A stretch of 58,969 bases of DNA from assembly GCA_017458225.1 (NCBI GenBank), contig JAFTFX010000034.1, positions 1 through 58,969 on the forward strand, in the 5' to 3' direction. Under the pieces are notes generated by a model, which did not search any database, had not been told where the DNA came from, and worked only from the letters and a program-made list of their open reading frames with translations. Made by a program: the position numbers and the translations under genes. Below, one piece after another: positions 1 to 7,584 of this stretch (position 1 is its first letter; each line of letters starts with the position of its first letter). This DNA comes from Prevotella sp. (GTDB lineage: Bacteria > Bacteroidota > Bacteroidia > Bacteroidales > Bacteroidaceae).

Positions 1-1
1 G

Positions 2-337
2 GACGGCAGTTCGCACGACTACCGGTTCGAGTACGACGAGCAGCGGACGGCGTTCCTCGGCGAGCAGGGAATCAGGGTCGTCCGGTTCCGCAACGAGCAG
101 GTCTGGGCGAGCGTCGAGGGGATTGTGGCGGAGATTGTGAGGATTGGACGGGAGATTCAGGGCGATACTACGGTCATTGAAGTTACAGACCCCACCCCCA
201 GCCCCTCCCCTTCTTGCGTCCCTTCGGTAGCAAGCGTCCCCAAGGGGCCGAGCGGAAGGGAGGGGAGCGGCTGCGCACTGAAACGGCTCGATTTGAGGGC
301 GAATCACCGCCGGAACAGCCCCTTTTCTATTAAATAA
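2..337 (+). CDS. DUF559 (Vsr/PD-(D/E)XK-like) endonuclease-domain protein, 5'-truncated by window edge
   Basis: Only the C-terminal part is in the window; reading frame 2 is open from the first bases to TAA at 335-337. The first 50 or so residues match the end of the DUF559 domain in style: DGSSHD, then a YDEQRTAFL segment and a VVRFRNEQV segment, which in this family form the last catalytic and core strands. The family is related to very-short-patch endonucleases; the role of stand-alone members is unknown. After about residue 57 the protein turns into a Pro/Ser/Gly-rich tail encoded by a GC-rich imperfect inverted repeat (about 201-270). The DNA is clearly richer in GC than its neighbours, which suggests transfer or a mobile repeat. 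Family call is fairly confident; function is not inferred. Confidence 0.7.
   Translation, partial: DGSSHDYRFEYDEQRTAFLGEQGIRVVRFRNEQVWASVEGIVAEIVRIGREIQGDTTVIEVTDPTPSPSPSCVPSVASVPKGPSGREGSGCALKRLDLRANHRRNSPFSIK
201..267. repeat. GC-rich imperfect inverted repeat encoding the DUF559 protein tail
   Basis: GCCCCTCCCCTTC near 201-213 pairs imperfectly with GAAGGGAGGGGAGC near 255-268, enclosing the element described at 213-258. The repeat is inside the reading frame and supplies the low-complexity C-terminus. Confidence 0.55.
213..258 (+). repeat. Dispersed repeat, copy A (CTTGC...GCAAGCG...GCCGAGC)
   Basis: The segment begins CTTGCGTCCC, continues with GGTAGCAAGCG and ends in GGCCGAGCGG. The same order of blocks is found inverted at 784-830 and again in a shorter form at 4646-4684. 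CTTGC and GCAAG can pair as a small hairpin. Confidence 0.55.
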
Positions 338-341
338 GCAT

Positions 342-379
342 AAAAATCGCATACGGATGATACGCTGTATGCGATTTTT
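342..379. terminator. Perfect 13-bp hairpin, likely terminator of the DUF559 gene
   Basis: AAAAATCGCATAC (342-354) and GTATGCGATTTTT (367-379) are exact reverse complements around a 12-nt loop, five bases after the DUF559 stop codon. A and T runs at both ends make it usable on either strand. Confidence 0.75.
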
Positions 380-518
380 GTGCGTTGTCGGGCGAGGTGG
401 TTTTGGCTGTGAATCCGTAAAATGGGTAGATAAATCCAGACTCGCAGCCCAGAGACGACGGAGAAGATATTCAAGAGACTCAACTAAAACATGACTACAG
501 AGAATCCCACCCATCTTT

Positions 519-665
519 CGCTCTGACTAACGCCTGATTCCGCTCTGGTTAACGTCAAATTCCGCTCTATTTTGCGTCATATCTCGCTCTGATCAGACAT
601 TAACCAGAGCGGGATTTGACGTTAATTAGAGCGAGATATGATGCCAAACAGAGTGAAACTTGACG
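519..665. repeat. Head-to-head 22-nt tandem array
   Basis: Plus-oriented units begin CGCTCT at 519, 541, 563 and 585, exactly 22 nt apart. From 600 the sequence reads in the opposite orientation, with units at 600, 622 and 644 carrying AGAGYG followed by TTGACG or TATGATG. The two halves together form a large imperfect inverted repeat centred near 600. There is no open frame of interest. Confidence 0.8.
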
Positions 666-738
666 CTTGTTTCGAAACAACACGCGAAAGGGGCTTAATG
701 CATGTTTCGTGATAGTCCGAGTGACAGCAGTGACAGCA

Positions 739-765
739 AAAACTGCAAAAAGTTTTTTCAGTTTT
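739..765. terminator. A/T hairpin downstream of the YhcG-like gene
   Basis: AAAACTG (739-745) pairs with CAGTTTT (759-765), and the interior AAAAA/TTTTT can extend the stem. Read on the minus strand it ends in CAGTTTTTG, about 100 nt past the stop codon at 869. Confidence 0.5.
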
Positions 766-783
766 ATTTTGATATGCTCATGA

Positions 784-830
784 CTTTTCGTCGCTCGGCC
801 TTCGGTCGCTTGCAACCATCGGGACGCAAG
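784..830 (-). repeat. Dispersed repeat, copy B (inverted relative to A)
   Basis: Read on the minus strand it starts CTTGCGTCCC, continues GGTTGCAAGCG and ends GGCCGAGCGACG, matching copy A block by block. It lies just outside the 3' end of the defence cassette. Confidence 0.55.
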
Positions 831-868
831 AAAGGTAATCATTTCTTCTGAATCTGCCAAACGTATTG

Positions 869-1918
869 CTATTGTTTTTCACTATATTCCTTTGCAATGA
901 GTATCGAGCGATTGAGTTTGTCGATGAACCATTGTTTGTCAGGCAGACAGGTAAGATATTGTGCAACTTTGATGTGGTCCTCGTTCAGCATCATTAGTTC
1001 GATATGCTCAGTATTACCTTCACTACACAACAGAAGGCCGATAGGTGGATTCTCGTCCGGCTGCATATCGTATTTCTGCATATATTTGAGGTACAATTCC
1101 ATTTGCCCCTTATATTGAGGCTTGAATTTTCCAAGCTTAAGGTCGATGGCAACCAAACATTTCAGTTTACGATGATAGAACAGCAAATCCAGTTTGTAGT
1201 CAGTACCATCGATGGTAAAACGCTTTTGACGCTCCAAGAAAGCGAAGCCTTGTCCCAATTCCAGAATGAATGCTTCTAACTGTTTTGCAATAGCATCTTC
1301 CAGTTCTTCCTCGGAATAATAGCCACTCAAGCCCAAGAAGTCAAGTACATACGAATTGCGGAGTACAACATCTGGCTCCATGTGAGTAGGTGTCACCTTC
1401 TCAAGTGTTTTGACAATTTCGTCTTCAGGCTTAACAGCAATGAGAGAACGTTCATACAACATCTCATCCTGCTTATCCCGTAAATCTCTAACACTCCAAT
1501 GTTCTGCGATACCCATCTGCTGATAGAACAATCTTTTTGTTGCATCCTCAATAGTTACAAGCTCCAGAAAATGACTCCACGTCAATGTTTGCGACAGCGT
1601 CGCAAACGTTTCCTCGTCACTGTAATAGCGAGCCACCTTCATCATTCTTGTTACGGCAGAATACGTATAGCCTTTGCCATAGCGTGCTGTCAATCTTTGC
1701 GACAGTGTCGCAAGAATCTTGCTTCCATAGGCCGAGTACTGTTTATAGCCCATGTCCTCATTGATGTAGCGCCCTATGTGCCAGAACATCATATCAGAAT
1801 GTTTGTTCACATATACTACAACTTCTTGACGTGCATTGTCTATAATGTCTGTGACACCCTTATACAGACTTTCACTGACTTGCTCTATTACTTTTGTGTT
1901 TACAATTTCGTTTGCCAT
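869..1918 (-). CDS. YhcG/DUF1016 family PD-(D/E)XK nuclease-domain protein
   Basis: The 349-residue protein has a helical DUF1016 N-terminal region (with FWHIGRYINE near residue 50) and a C-terminal PD-(D/E)XK-type core. The core shows KLDLLFYHRKLKCLVAIDLK at about residues 242-261, giving D244, D259 and K261 as candidate active-site residues, then a GQMELYLKYM helix. Members are common in defence and mobile regions, and a role as a structure- or modification-dependent nuclease is predicted but unproven. The start is ATG at 1918 because the -7 box TAACTTTG (1934-1941) lies only 15 nt upstream, which excludes longer starts. It follows the EVE-HNH gene; its promoter overlaps that gene's stop codon, so it can be transcribed both with it and alone. 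Confidence 0.85.
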   Translation of the reverse strand: MANEIVNTKVIEQVSESLYKGVTDIIDNARQEVVVYVNKHSDMMFWHIGRYINEDMGYKQYSAYGSKILATLSQRLTARYGKGYTYSAVTRMMKVARYYSDEETFATLSQTLTWSHFLELVTIEDATKRLFYQQMGIAEHWSVRDLRDKQDEMLYERSLIAVKPEDEIVKTLEKVTPTHMEPDVVLRNSYVLDFLGLSGYYSEEELEDAIAKQLEAFILELGQGFAFLERQKRFTIDGTDYKLDLLFYHRKLKCLVAIDLKLGKFKPQYKGQMELYLKYMQKYDMQPDENPPIGLLLCSEGNTEHIELMMLNEDHIKVAQYLTCLPDKQWFIDKLNRSILIAKEYSEKQ

Positions 1919-1933
1919 ATATTGTTTCGTTTG

Positions 1934-1941
1934 CAAAGTTA
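1934..1941 (-). promoter_or_regulatory. Bacteroidota -7 box (TAACTTTG) for the YhcG-like gene
   Basis: TAACTTTG on the minus strand overlaps the stop codon of the upstream EVE-HNH gene and predicts a very short leader before ATG at 1918. Confidence 0.65.
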
Positions 1942-3357
1942 ATCAATTATTCCGTGATTATGCTTCATTTTTTGCTCAACCGTAATTGGCTTTCCAAGCA
2001 TTTTTTTCAGGTCATCCACGCTGTATGGCGGTTCTTGTCTATGCAACATAGCATGACAATTGGGACAGACTGGTATCAAGTCTTTTACAGGGTCGATTTG
2101 ATACTCTGCGCCAATGGACGATATTGGCACTATGTGATGAACATGAATAAAGCCCTTGCCAATTTCTCCATACATCTTCTCGAAATCTAAGCCACAGACA
2201 GCGCATTTGCATCCATGAGCAGCAATACACATATTCCTTGCTTCCGGACTACGTTCATAACGATTAACGACAATCTCTTTCTTTGCTCCCTCGAAAACTG
2301 TTTCTGGATTGGGGATTTCATCGAAGTAATCTTGGTAAGGTTCAAATGCATTAAGGATATATTCCAAAAGGTTTCCAAACAGTCTTCTTGGACCTTGCGG
2401 GACACCTTTCATCCCTTGTTTTTGCAATTCTTTTAGATGCAAGGATTCTGATATCGGCTTTTTCAAAAATTTTAGCCTATGGTATAGTTCATCTGGATTC
2501 GTTGTTCCTTCTGGAGAATGATTATCTCCCCAATATTTTGAATCATTTATGGTATTACGATATGGAATGTTAATTGTTTCAACTTCCATCATATAACATA
2601 TCCGTTGAGAGGGCTTTGTGCGATAAATAAATACTATGTCTCCTTTCTTTGGCGAAAAACTTCCCTGCCAATCAACAGATTTGTTTTCAGCCAAACAGTC
2701 TTCTAATCTGAATACATCATCATTTGAAGAAATGAGCCAATAAGTTTTCAATTCTGTCTTTTCTTTGTCTCTAAACAGTTTTAACAATTTCCAGGGAATG
2801 TATGAAAAATCCAGATAATGCCTTTCTGGGAAGAGTTCATGGAACACCTTCAAAAGGAAAAAACTTGCTTTCTCCCAATTATTTCTGTCATATTCTGGAA
2901 TGATGGTATCAGTATATGTTATAATATAATCAATCAATTCGTTGACTTTCTTAAGGTCAACTTCCGTACATAGCAGCTTGGGCTGCAAACACGCCAACAA
3001 TCTGTTTGTGGCTATTTGCATATTATCCTCAGTACACTCTCTGATAATCTTTCTTATGATCTCATATTCACCCCATAGAGGTACATCTTGGCTGGAAGCA
3101 ATAGCTTTTAGATGAGGTGCCAATCTCATCCAACTCTTCTTTATTTTTTCTTTGTGATGAGGACGCAGCACACCCTGCCCTAAATATGCCACACTATTGT
3201 GTGCTATTTCAAAATAATCATTGAATACTTCGACATCCCATTCGTCCCAATTCAAACCCCTTGCAGCTTCCTTTATATACAATGGTGTGTATCGCTTGTA
3301 TTGAGAAAAATCAGGCGTTTCAATTTGATTTATAAGTTCTTTTAGAGAATATTTCAT
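1939..3357 (-). CDS. EVE-HNH endonuclease, predicted modification-dependent (type IV) restriction enzyme
   Basis: The protein has 472 residues. Residues 1-200 are a helical region I do not recognise. Residues about 205-340 look like an EVE (PUA-like) domain: YWLISSNDDVFRLED, KKGDIVFIYRT, a strand with MMEVE, and QGPRRLFGNLLEYI at the end. EVE domains read modified bases. Residues about 370-440 form an HNH nuclease with C385xxC388, HVHHIVP (His407/408) and CPNCHAMLH, including a structural zinc CxxC pair. EVE-HNH proteins such as VcaM4I cut DNA carrying modified cytosine, so this gene is likely a nuclease directed at modified phage DNA. It lies 58 nt downstream of the Nmad3-like gene in the same orientation. 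Domain call is strong; the target modification is unknown. Confidence 0.85.
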   Translation of the reverse strand: MKYSLKELINQIETPDFSQYKRYTPLYIKEAARGLNWDEWDVEVFNDYFEIAHNSVAYLGQGVLRPHHKEKIKKSWMRLAPHLKAIASSQDVPLWGEYEIIRKIIRECTEDNMQIATNRLLACLQPKLLCTEVDLKKVNELIDYIITYTDTIIPEYDRNNWEKASFFLLKVFHELFPERHYLDFSYIPWKLLKLFRDKEKTELKTYWLISSNDDVFRLEDCLAENKSVDWQGSFSPKKGDIVFIYRTKPSQRICYMMEVETINIPYRNTINDSKYWGDNHSPEGTTNPDELYHRLKFLKKPISESLHLKELQKQGMKGVPQGPRRLFGNLLEYILNAFEPYQDYFDEIPNPETVFEGAKKEIVVNRYERSPEARNMCIAAHGCKCAVCGLDFEKMYGEIGKGFIHVHHIVPISSIGAEYQIDPVKDLIPVCPNCHAMLHRQEPPYSVDDLKKMLGKPITVEQKMKHNHGIID

Positions 3358-3415
3358 AATTCTTTGTATTTACATGTTTATATACTTTACGGGATTCGCG
3401 CAATGACCATAATAA

Positions 3416-4225
3416 TCACATTCTGTTAAACAAACATTTCACCCAATCCATTACGGCAGAAGTGCCATCCATGACAAACTCCTGTCCACGAGCTGCCGAT
3501 TGAAAATAATCATCTTTCCATCCATGTGGATTATGAGAGATTTCGACTCCTTGCATCGTTGTAGGAAACTCCCATCGACTTCTGCTATATCCTTCCTTTG
3601 TCAACACAAGACTCTTGTGGAAAGAAAAAGTTCCGCACCCAGACACTGTTGGCGCGAAAGACAAATGGTGTGTCGGCAAATAGATGGCGTTCATCCCTTT
3701 GCTCCATGCATCCCTATATTTTTCAAAATTCGAATGAGGATGGTATTTTAGCCATTCGGGAATTTGTGTTGGCGATTCCACGATACGACCAATCTGCATA
3801 TATCCATATATCACATGAAGGTCTGGTGCCTTCGGGATATAGCGCAACTTCCCTTTATAATATTCTGTTTGCCTGAACCAACCGAAAAACAGGAACAAGT
3901 CTCCTTCTTTTACTCTGTTCTCTCTGAGTTCAGTAAGAGAACTTCCTGTTTGGCCAAATGCAGGCATCCAGCCTTCAGCTCTTTCTATAGTTTCTGCTCT
4001 TAAATCTGGGTCAAGATGGCAATGGCAGTCCTCGTTCAAGTAAGTCCTTGGTCTTAACTCTTTTATAACGTCTAAATATGAACGTTCACCCCATTTTATA
4101 CTATTGTAGGTCAGAAAATCATCAGAAGGAATGGGCATTGACAGCAAAATCCCATTAGGTAAGATGGGACTTGCCTGTTTACCAAACTGGCTGTCGAACC
4201 CTTTTCTACTTAGAATGATCTTCAT
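3416..4225 (-). CDS. Nmad3-like protein (nucleotide modification-associated domain 3)
   Basis: The 269-residue protein starts with MKIILSRKGFDS, followed by ASPILPNGILLSMPIPSDD, the opening typical of proteins annotated Nmad3. Further conserved-looking segments are CHCHLDPDL, the acidic/aromatic EGDLFLFFGWFRQTE strand near residue 110 and HVIYGYMQIG. Nmad families were proposed from gene context to act with base-modifying enzymes of phages and bacteria; no reaction has been shown for Nmad3 as far as I know. Its position between an Xre regulator and an EVE-HNH nuclease fits sensing or processing of modified nucleotides. There is no signal peptide. The family call rests on memory of the N-terminal motif. 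Confidence 0.7.
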   Translation of the reverse strand: MKIILSRKGFDSQFGKQASPILPNGILLSMPIPSDDFLTYNSIKWGERSYLDVIKELRPRTYLNEDCHCHLDPDLRAETIERAEGWMPAFGQTGSSLTELRENRVKEGDLFLFFGWFRQTEYYKGKLRYIPKAPDLHVIYGYMQIGRIVESPTQIPEWLKYHPHSNFEKYRDAWSKGMNAIYLPTHHLSFAPTVSGCGTFSFHKSLVLTKEGYSRSRWEFPTTMQGVEISHNPHGWKDDYFQSAARGQEFVMDGTSAVMDWVKCLFNRM

Positions 4226-4281
4226 ATTATAAAACTATCTTTCTTTAACAACTTAGCCATATAGGCAGAAAACCTATTTTA

Positions 4282-4488
4282 TTATTTCGTTGAAACCAAT
4301 AACTCTCTCACATCCACATCAAGATGCTTGGCAATGTCATATAGCTGCTCTACAGATGGCTGAACTTTGTTTGTCATCCATCGTGAGACAGTTCCAATAT
4401 TTCGTCCGACCTGTCCTGAAAGCCAGGTTCCTGTCTTGTCTTTCTCTGCCAGAACCGCTTTGATGCGGTTGTAATGAGGATTCTCCAT
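4282..4488 (-). CDS. Xre-family helix-turn-helix regulator
   Basis: This 68-residue protein is almost entirely a Cro/C1-type HTH. TGTWLSGQVGRNIGTVSRWM supplies the two DNA-contacting helices, followed by PSVEQLYDIAKHLDVDVREL, the usual fourth and fifth helices. It is the first gene of the defence cassette, 56 nt before the Nmad3-like gene, and has its own -7 box just upstream. Small Xre proteins in this position usually repress their own operon; that is inference here. Confidence 0.85.
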   Translation of the reverse strand: MENPHYNRIKAVLAEKDKTGTWLSGQVGRNIGTVSRWMTNKVQPSVEQLYDIAKHLDVDVRELLVSTK

Positions 4489-4528
4489 TGTTCTAAGTCG
4501 ATTTGTATAAAATTAGGCGTTTCGTGTG

Positions 4529-4536
4529 CAAATTTA
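4529..4536 (-). promoter_or_regulatory. -7 box (TAAATTTG) of the xre-nmad3-eve-hnh unit
   Basis: TAAATTTG on the minus strand lies 41 nt before the xre ATG at 4488, with a T-rich TTTCTTTCTTTG segment at the expected -33 distance. No operator dyad was obvious. Confidence 0.55.
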
Positions 4537-4645
4537 ATGAATTATTCGCAAAGAAAGAAACTTATTGGCATTTTTGTTGCTTAATCACCTATACGCCCCC
4601 CCAAAAAATCCACTAATGGGATAGACTCGGAACTTCTTCTATATT

Positions 4646-4684
4646 CTTGCCCTGGCAAGCGTCTCCTATCGTCGCCGAGCAGCC
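4646..4684 (+). repeat. Dispersed repeat, copy C (shortened)
   Basis: CTTGCCCTGGCAAGCGTC followed by CGTCGCCGAGCAGCC keeps the block order of copies A and B with a shorter loop. With copy B it flanks the 869-4488 cassette in inverted orientation. Confidence 0.5.
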
Positions 4685-4745
4685 TTATTTCAGGCCAAAT
4701 TGCGTTAATCTTCCCAAATCCGTTGTTCTTTACAACCTTTTTTCG

Positions 4746-4753
4746 TAACTTTG
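4746..4753 (+). promoter_or_regulatory. phoH: Distal phoH promoter -7 box (P1)
   Basis: TAACTTTG inside the first copy of TTTTTTCGTAACTTTG. It is followed by a GGCTTCGCC hairpin and, at 4808-4831, by a 10-bp hairpin ending in CTTTTCTTTT that could attenuate transcripts from this start. Confidence 0.5.
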
Positions 4754-4807
4754 GCTTCGCCGAAGTTTTTCGCTTTGCTCAAGGAAACTTCTTTGCACTC
4801 GGAAATG

Positions 4808-4831
4808 AAAAGAAAAGCTGTCTTTTCTTTT
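4808..4831 (+). terminator. Perfect 10-bp hairpin between the two phoH promoters
   Basis: AAAAGAAAAG (4808-4817) and CTTTTCTTTT (4822-4831) are exact reverse complements around CTGT. It is pyrimidine-rich and weak, so it may be an attenuator or only a spacer. Confidence 0.4.
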
Positions 4832-4851
4832 GCATTTCTCTCATTTTTTCG

Positions 4852-4859
4852 TAACTTTG
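4852..4859 (+). promoter_or_regulatory. phoH: Proximal phoH promoter -7 box (P2)
   Basis: TAACTTTG in the second copy of the promoter repeat. TTTG lies 19 nt upstream at the -33 position, the canonical Bacteroidota spacing. The TTG start at 4886 is 27 nt downstream. Confidence 0.7.
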
Positions 4860-4885
4860 CACTCAAATTAAATATTTAATTAGGT

Positions 4886-5869
4886 TTGATAGAAAAGCAT
4901 ATTGTTTTAGAGGATATTGACCCGGTTGTCTTCTATGGGGTTGGCAATGCCCACTTGCAAATGATCAGGGCACTGTATCCGAAGCTGCGCATCGTGGCAC
5001 GCGACAATGTGATGCGTGTGCTGGGTGACGAGGAACAGATGGCCGCTTTCGAAGAGAATACTGAGAAGATGCGACAACACGTCCTGAAGTTCAATTCGCT
5101 GAAAGAAGAGGACATTCTGGACATCATCAAGGGCAAGCGTACAAAAGACGAGGTGCCCGACGGCGTGGTGTGCTATACCATGTCGGGGCGTGCCATCAAA
5201 GCCCGTTCGGAGAATCAGCAACGGCTCATTGATGCCCACTTCAGTAATGACATGATCTTTGCTGTAGGACCTGCAGGAACAGGCAAGACCTATCTTAGTA
5301 TTGCGCTGGCTGTCAAGGCGCTGAAAGAGAAGACCGTCAAGAAAATCATCCTTTCGCGCCCTGCTGTTGAAGCAGGTGAGAAGCTGGGCTTTCTGCCTGG
5401 CGACATGAAGGACAAGATTGACCCCTACCTGCAGCCGCTCTACGACGCGCTGGAGGACATGCTGCCGCAGGTAAAACTGCAGGACATGATGGAGAAACAC
5501 GTCATTCAGATTGCTCCGCTGGCATTCATGCGCGGCCGAACACTGAGCGATGCTGTAGTCATTCTCGATGAAGCCCAGAACACGACACCTGCCCAACTGC
5601 GCATGTTTCTCACCCGTATGGGATGGAATACAAAGATGATTGTCACAGGCGACACCTCGCAGATCGACCTGCCTAAGACGCAGAAGAGCGGACTCATCGA
5701 GGCGCTACATATATTGAGTAATGTGGAGGGCATCAGTGTGGTGAGACTTGACCAGAAAGACATTGTTCGCCACAAACTGGTGACACGTATCGTCAACGCA
5801 TACGAATCATTCGACAAAGAAAGAAACAACGAAAATATCAACAACAATGAAAGCATTAACAAAGACTGA
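4886..5869 (+). CDS. phoH: PhoH-like ATPase/ribonuclease family protein
   Basis: The protein has 327 residues. A short N-terminal RNA-binding-like region precedes the P-loop NTPase core: Walker [12 protein letters not shown], then [19 protein letters not shown] typical of PhoH, and Walker [24 protein letters not shown] with an arginine-containing sensor region. PhoH proteins are cytosolic ATPases linked to RNA metabolism and ribosome maturation. The start is a TTG; homologues begin at the same [18 protein letters not shown] sequence and no in-frame ATG is available. It is the first gene of the long plus-strand unit and overlaps purC by 23 nt. Confidence 0.93.
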   Translation: MIEKHIVLEDIDPVVFYGVGNAHLQMIRALYPKLRIVARDNVMRVLGDEEQMAAFEENTEKMRQHVLKFNSLKEEDILDIIKGKRTKDEVPDGVVCYTMSGRAIKARSENQQRLIDAHFSNDMIFAVGPAGTGKTYLSIALAVKALKEKTVKKIILSRPAVEAGEKLGFLPGDMKDKIDPYLQPLYDALEDMLPQVKLQDMMEKHVIQIAPLAFMRGRTLSDAVVILDEAQNTTPAQLRMFLTRMGWNTKMIVTGDTSQIDLPKTQKSGLIEALHILSNVEGISVVRLDQKDIVRHKLVTRIVNAYESFDKERNNENINNNESINKD

Positions 5870-6794
5870 CTTCCACTTCGAGGGACAGAAAAGTGTGTAT
5901 CACGGCAAGGTTCGTGATGTGTATAATATCAACGACGACCTGATGGTAATGGTGGCCACCGACCGTATCTCGGCTTTCGACGTGGTGCTGCCTAAGGGCA
6001 TTCCCTTCAAGGGACAGGTGCTCAACCAGATTGCCGCTAAGTTTCTGGATGCCACTACCGACATCTGCCCCAACTGGAAACTGGCCACCCCCGACCCGAT
6101 GGTGACGGTAGGCCTGAAGTGCGAGGGCTTCCGCGTGGAAATGATCATCCGTTCCATCTTGACCGGTTCTGCCTGGCGTGAATACAAAAACGGATGCCGC
6201 GAGCTCTGCGGTGTTCGCTTGCCTGACGGTATGAAGGAGAACGAGCGCTTCCCCGAGCCCATCATCACGCCGACGACAAAGGCCGACGAGGGTCACGACA
6301 TGAATATCTCGAAGGAAGAAATCATCGCCCAGGGCATTGTCTCGGCTGAAGACTATGCCGTGATGGAAGACTACACGCGCAAGATCTTTGCACGCGGACA
6401 GGAAATTGCAGCCAAGCGTGGGTTGATTCTCGTCGACACGAAATATGAGTTTGGCAAGCGCGATGGCAAGGTCTACCTTATTGATGAGATTCACACTCCT
6501 GACAGCAGCCGCTACTTCTACGCCGACGGCTACGAGGAGAAACTGGCCAAAGGCGAGCCGCAGCGCCAACTGTCGAAGGAGTTCGTGCGCCAGTGGCTCA
6601 TTGAACATGACTTCATGAACGAGCCCGGACAGGTGATGCCTGAGATTACGGACGAATATGCTGAGAGCGTCTCTGAGCGTTACATCGAGCTCTACGAGCA
6701 CATCGTGGGCGAGCGCTTCGACCGTGCTGCTGAAGAAGGCGACATTGCCGCCCGTATTGAAAAGAATGTCAGCGAGTGGCTGAAAAAAAGATAA
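5847..6794 (+). CDS. purC: Phosphoribosylaminoimidazole-succinocarboxamide synthase (SAICAR synthetase)
   Basis: PurC joins aspartate to CAIR with ATP, a step of purine synthesis. The 315-residue length and the motifs [31 protein letters not shown] and [12 protein letters not shown] are those of the longer SAICAR synthetase type found in Bacteroidota and fungi. The ATG lies inside the 3' end of phoH, so the two are probably translationally coupled. A second purine gene, purM, is five genes downstream in the same unit. Confidence 0.96.
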   Translation: MKALTKTDFHFEGQKSVYHGKVRDVYNINDDLMVMVATDRISAFDVVLPKGIPFKGQVLNQIAAKFLDATTDICPNWKLATPDPMVTVGLKCEGFRVEMIIRSILTGSAWREYKNGCRELCGVRLPDGMKENERFPEPIITPTTKADEGHDMNISKEEIIAQGIVSAEDYAVMEDYTRKIFARGQEIAAKRGLILVDTKYEFGKRDGKVYLIDEIHTPDSSRYFYADGYEEKLAKGEPQRQLSKEFVRQWLIEHDFMNEPGQVMPEITDEYAESVSERYIELYEHIVGERFDRAAEEGDIAARIEKNVSEWLKKR

Positions 6795-6798
6795 CTAT

Positions 6799-6825
6799 CT
6801 AGCCACACTAGAAAGACTAGCAGCA
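6799..6825 (+). repeat. Three-unit 9-nt CTAG array between purC and ubiE
   Basis: Three consecutive 9-mers start with CTAG at 6799, 6808 and 6817. The last base is the A of the ubiE start codon, so the array fills the spacer from just after the purC stop to the next start. Confidence 0.7.
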
Positions 6826-7556
6826 TGTACCAGCAAGAAAAAATCAACCCCTATCACGAAGGTGAGAAGGCCGCACAGGTAGAGGCGATGTTCGACAACA
6901 TTGCCCCTACCTACGACAAACTGAACCACCGATTGTCGTGGGATATCGACCGTGGATGGCGCAAGAAAGCCATTCTACAGCTACAGCCCTGTCAGCCGCA
7001 GTCGATACTCGACATTGCAACGGGGACGGGCGATTTTGCCATTCTTGCTGCCCAGATGCTACACCCAAAACGCCTTGTAGGAGCCGATATCAGCGACGGC
7101 ATGATGGCCGTGGGCCGACAAAAGGTGGAACGGTTGGGATTGCAGGACACAATATCCTTTGCCAAAGAAGACTGTCTGGCACTCTCCTACCCTGATGGCA
7201 CGTTTGATGCCGTCACTGCAGCTTTCGGCATCCGCAACTTTGCCGATCTGGAAAAGGGGCTCTCAGAGATGTGTCGAGTACTCAAAAAGGGCGGTCACCT
7301 AAGCATCGCAGAACTGACTACACCCGTCAGTTTCCCCATGAAGCAGCTCTTCTATGTCTACTCGCACACCATTCTTCCTGTTTATGGGCGTTTGATTTCG
7401 AAGGACACCAGTGCCTACTCCTATCTTACGAAGACCATCGAGGCTTTCCCACAGGGCGAGCGCATGATGGAAATACTCAAAAAGGTTGGCTTCAGTGATA
7501 CCTCTTTCCGACGGCTCACCTTTGGCATATGCACCATATATTTCGCAACAAAATAG
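6825..7556 (+). CDS. ubiE: Demethylmenaquinone methyltransferase (UbiE/MenG)
   Basis: This 243-residue class I SAM-dependent methyltransferase converts demethylmenaquinone to menaquinone, the last step of the quinone pathway in anaerobic Bacteroidota. Family signs are [24 protein letters not shown] near residue 25, motif [13 protein letters not shown], the NADISDGMM-like GADISDGMM, and the [13 protein letters not shown] segment specific to UbiE/MenG. It starts immediately after the 9-nt array and no ribosome-binding site is present. MenG activity is more likely than ubiquinone synthesis in this group. Confidence 0.94.
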   Translation: MYQQEKINPYHEGEKAAQVEAMFDNIAPTYDKLNHRLSWDIDRGWRKKAILQLQPCQPQSILDIATGTGDFAILAAQMLHPKRLVGADISDGMMAVGRQKVERLGLQDTISFAKEDCLALSYPDGTFDAVTAAFGIRNFADLEKGLSEMCRVLKKGGHLSIAELTTPVSFPMKQLFYVYSHTILPVYGRLISKDTSAYSYLTKTIEAFPQGERMMEILKKVGFSDTSFRRLTFGICTIYFATK

Positions 7557-7584
7557 GTTTAACAAATAGATTGTATCACACGTT

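Larger units (their letters stand above)
338..868. other. Gene-free spacer with two terminator hairpins, a 22-nt repeat array and a dispersed repeat
   Basis: This 531-base stretch carries no convincing gene; a minus-strand frame at 600-860 is composed of repeat sequence. In order it holds a 13-bp hairpin (342-379), an unremarkable 380-518 segment, a head-to-head 22-nt array (519-665), a 14-bp perfect palindrome TTGTTTCGAAACAA (667-680), a doubled GTGACAGCA (721-738), an A/T-rich hairpin (739-765) and dispersed-repeat copy B (784-830). Confidence 0.6.
4537..4885. other. Long spacer with dispersed repeat and tandem phoH promoters
   Basis: The spacer separates the divergent xre and phoH units. 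It holds dispersed-repeat copy C (4646-4684), two copies of TTTTTTCGTAACTTTG (4738-4753 and 4844-4859), a GGCTTCGCC mini-hairpin and a 10-bp A/G-T/C hairpin between the two promoter copies. No reading frame with gene-like features was seen. Confidence 0.6.

Noticed and set aside
600-860. Minus-strand 86-codon frame
   Set aside because: It is translated from the 22-nt array, the A/T hairpin and dispersed-repeat copy B; no promoter and no protein-like pattern.
4907-5596. Long minus-strand frame opposite phoH
   Set aside because: It is the antisense shadow of a clearly real gene with strong family motifs; similar long shadows lie opposite purC, ilvD, pbp1A, tkt and mmdA.
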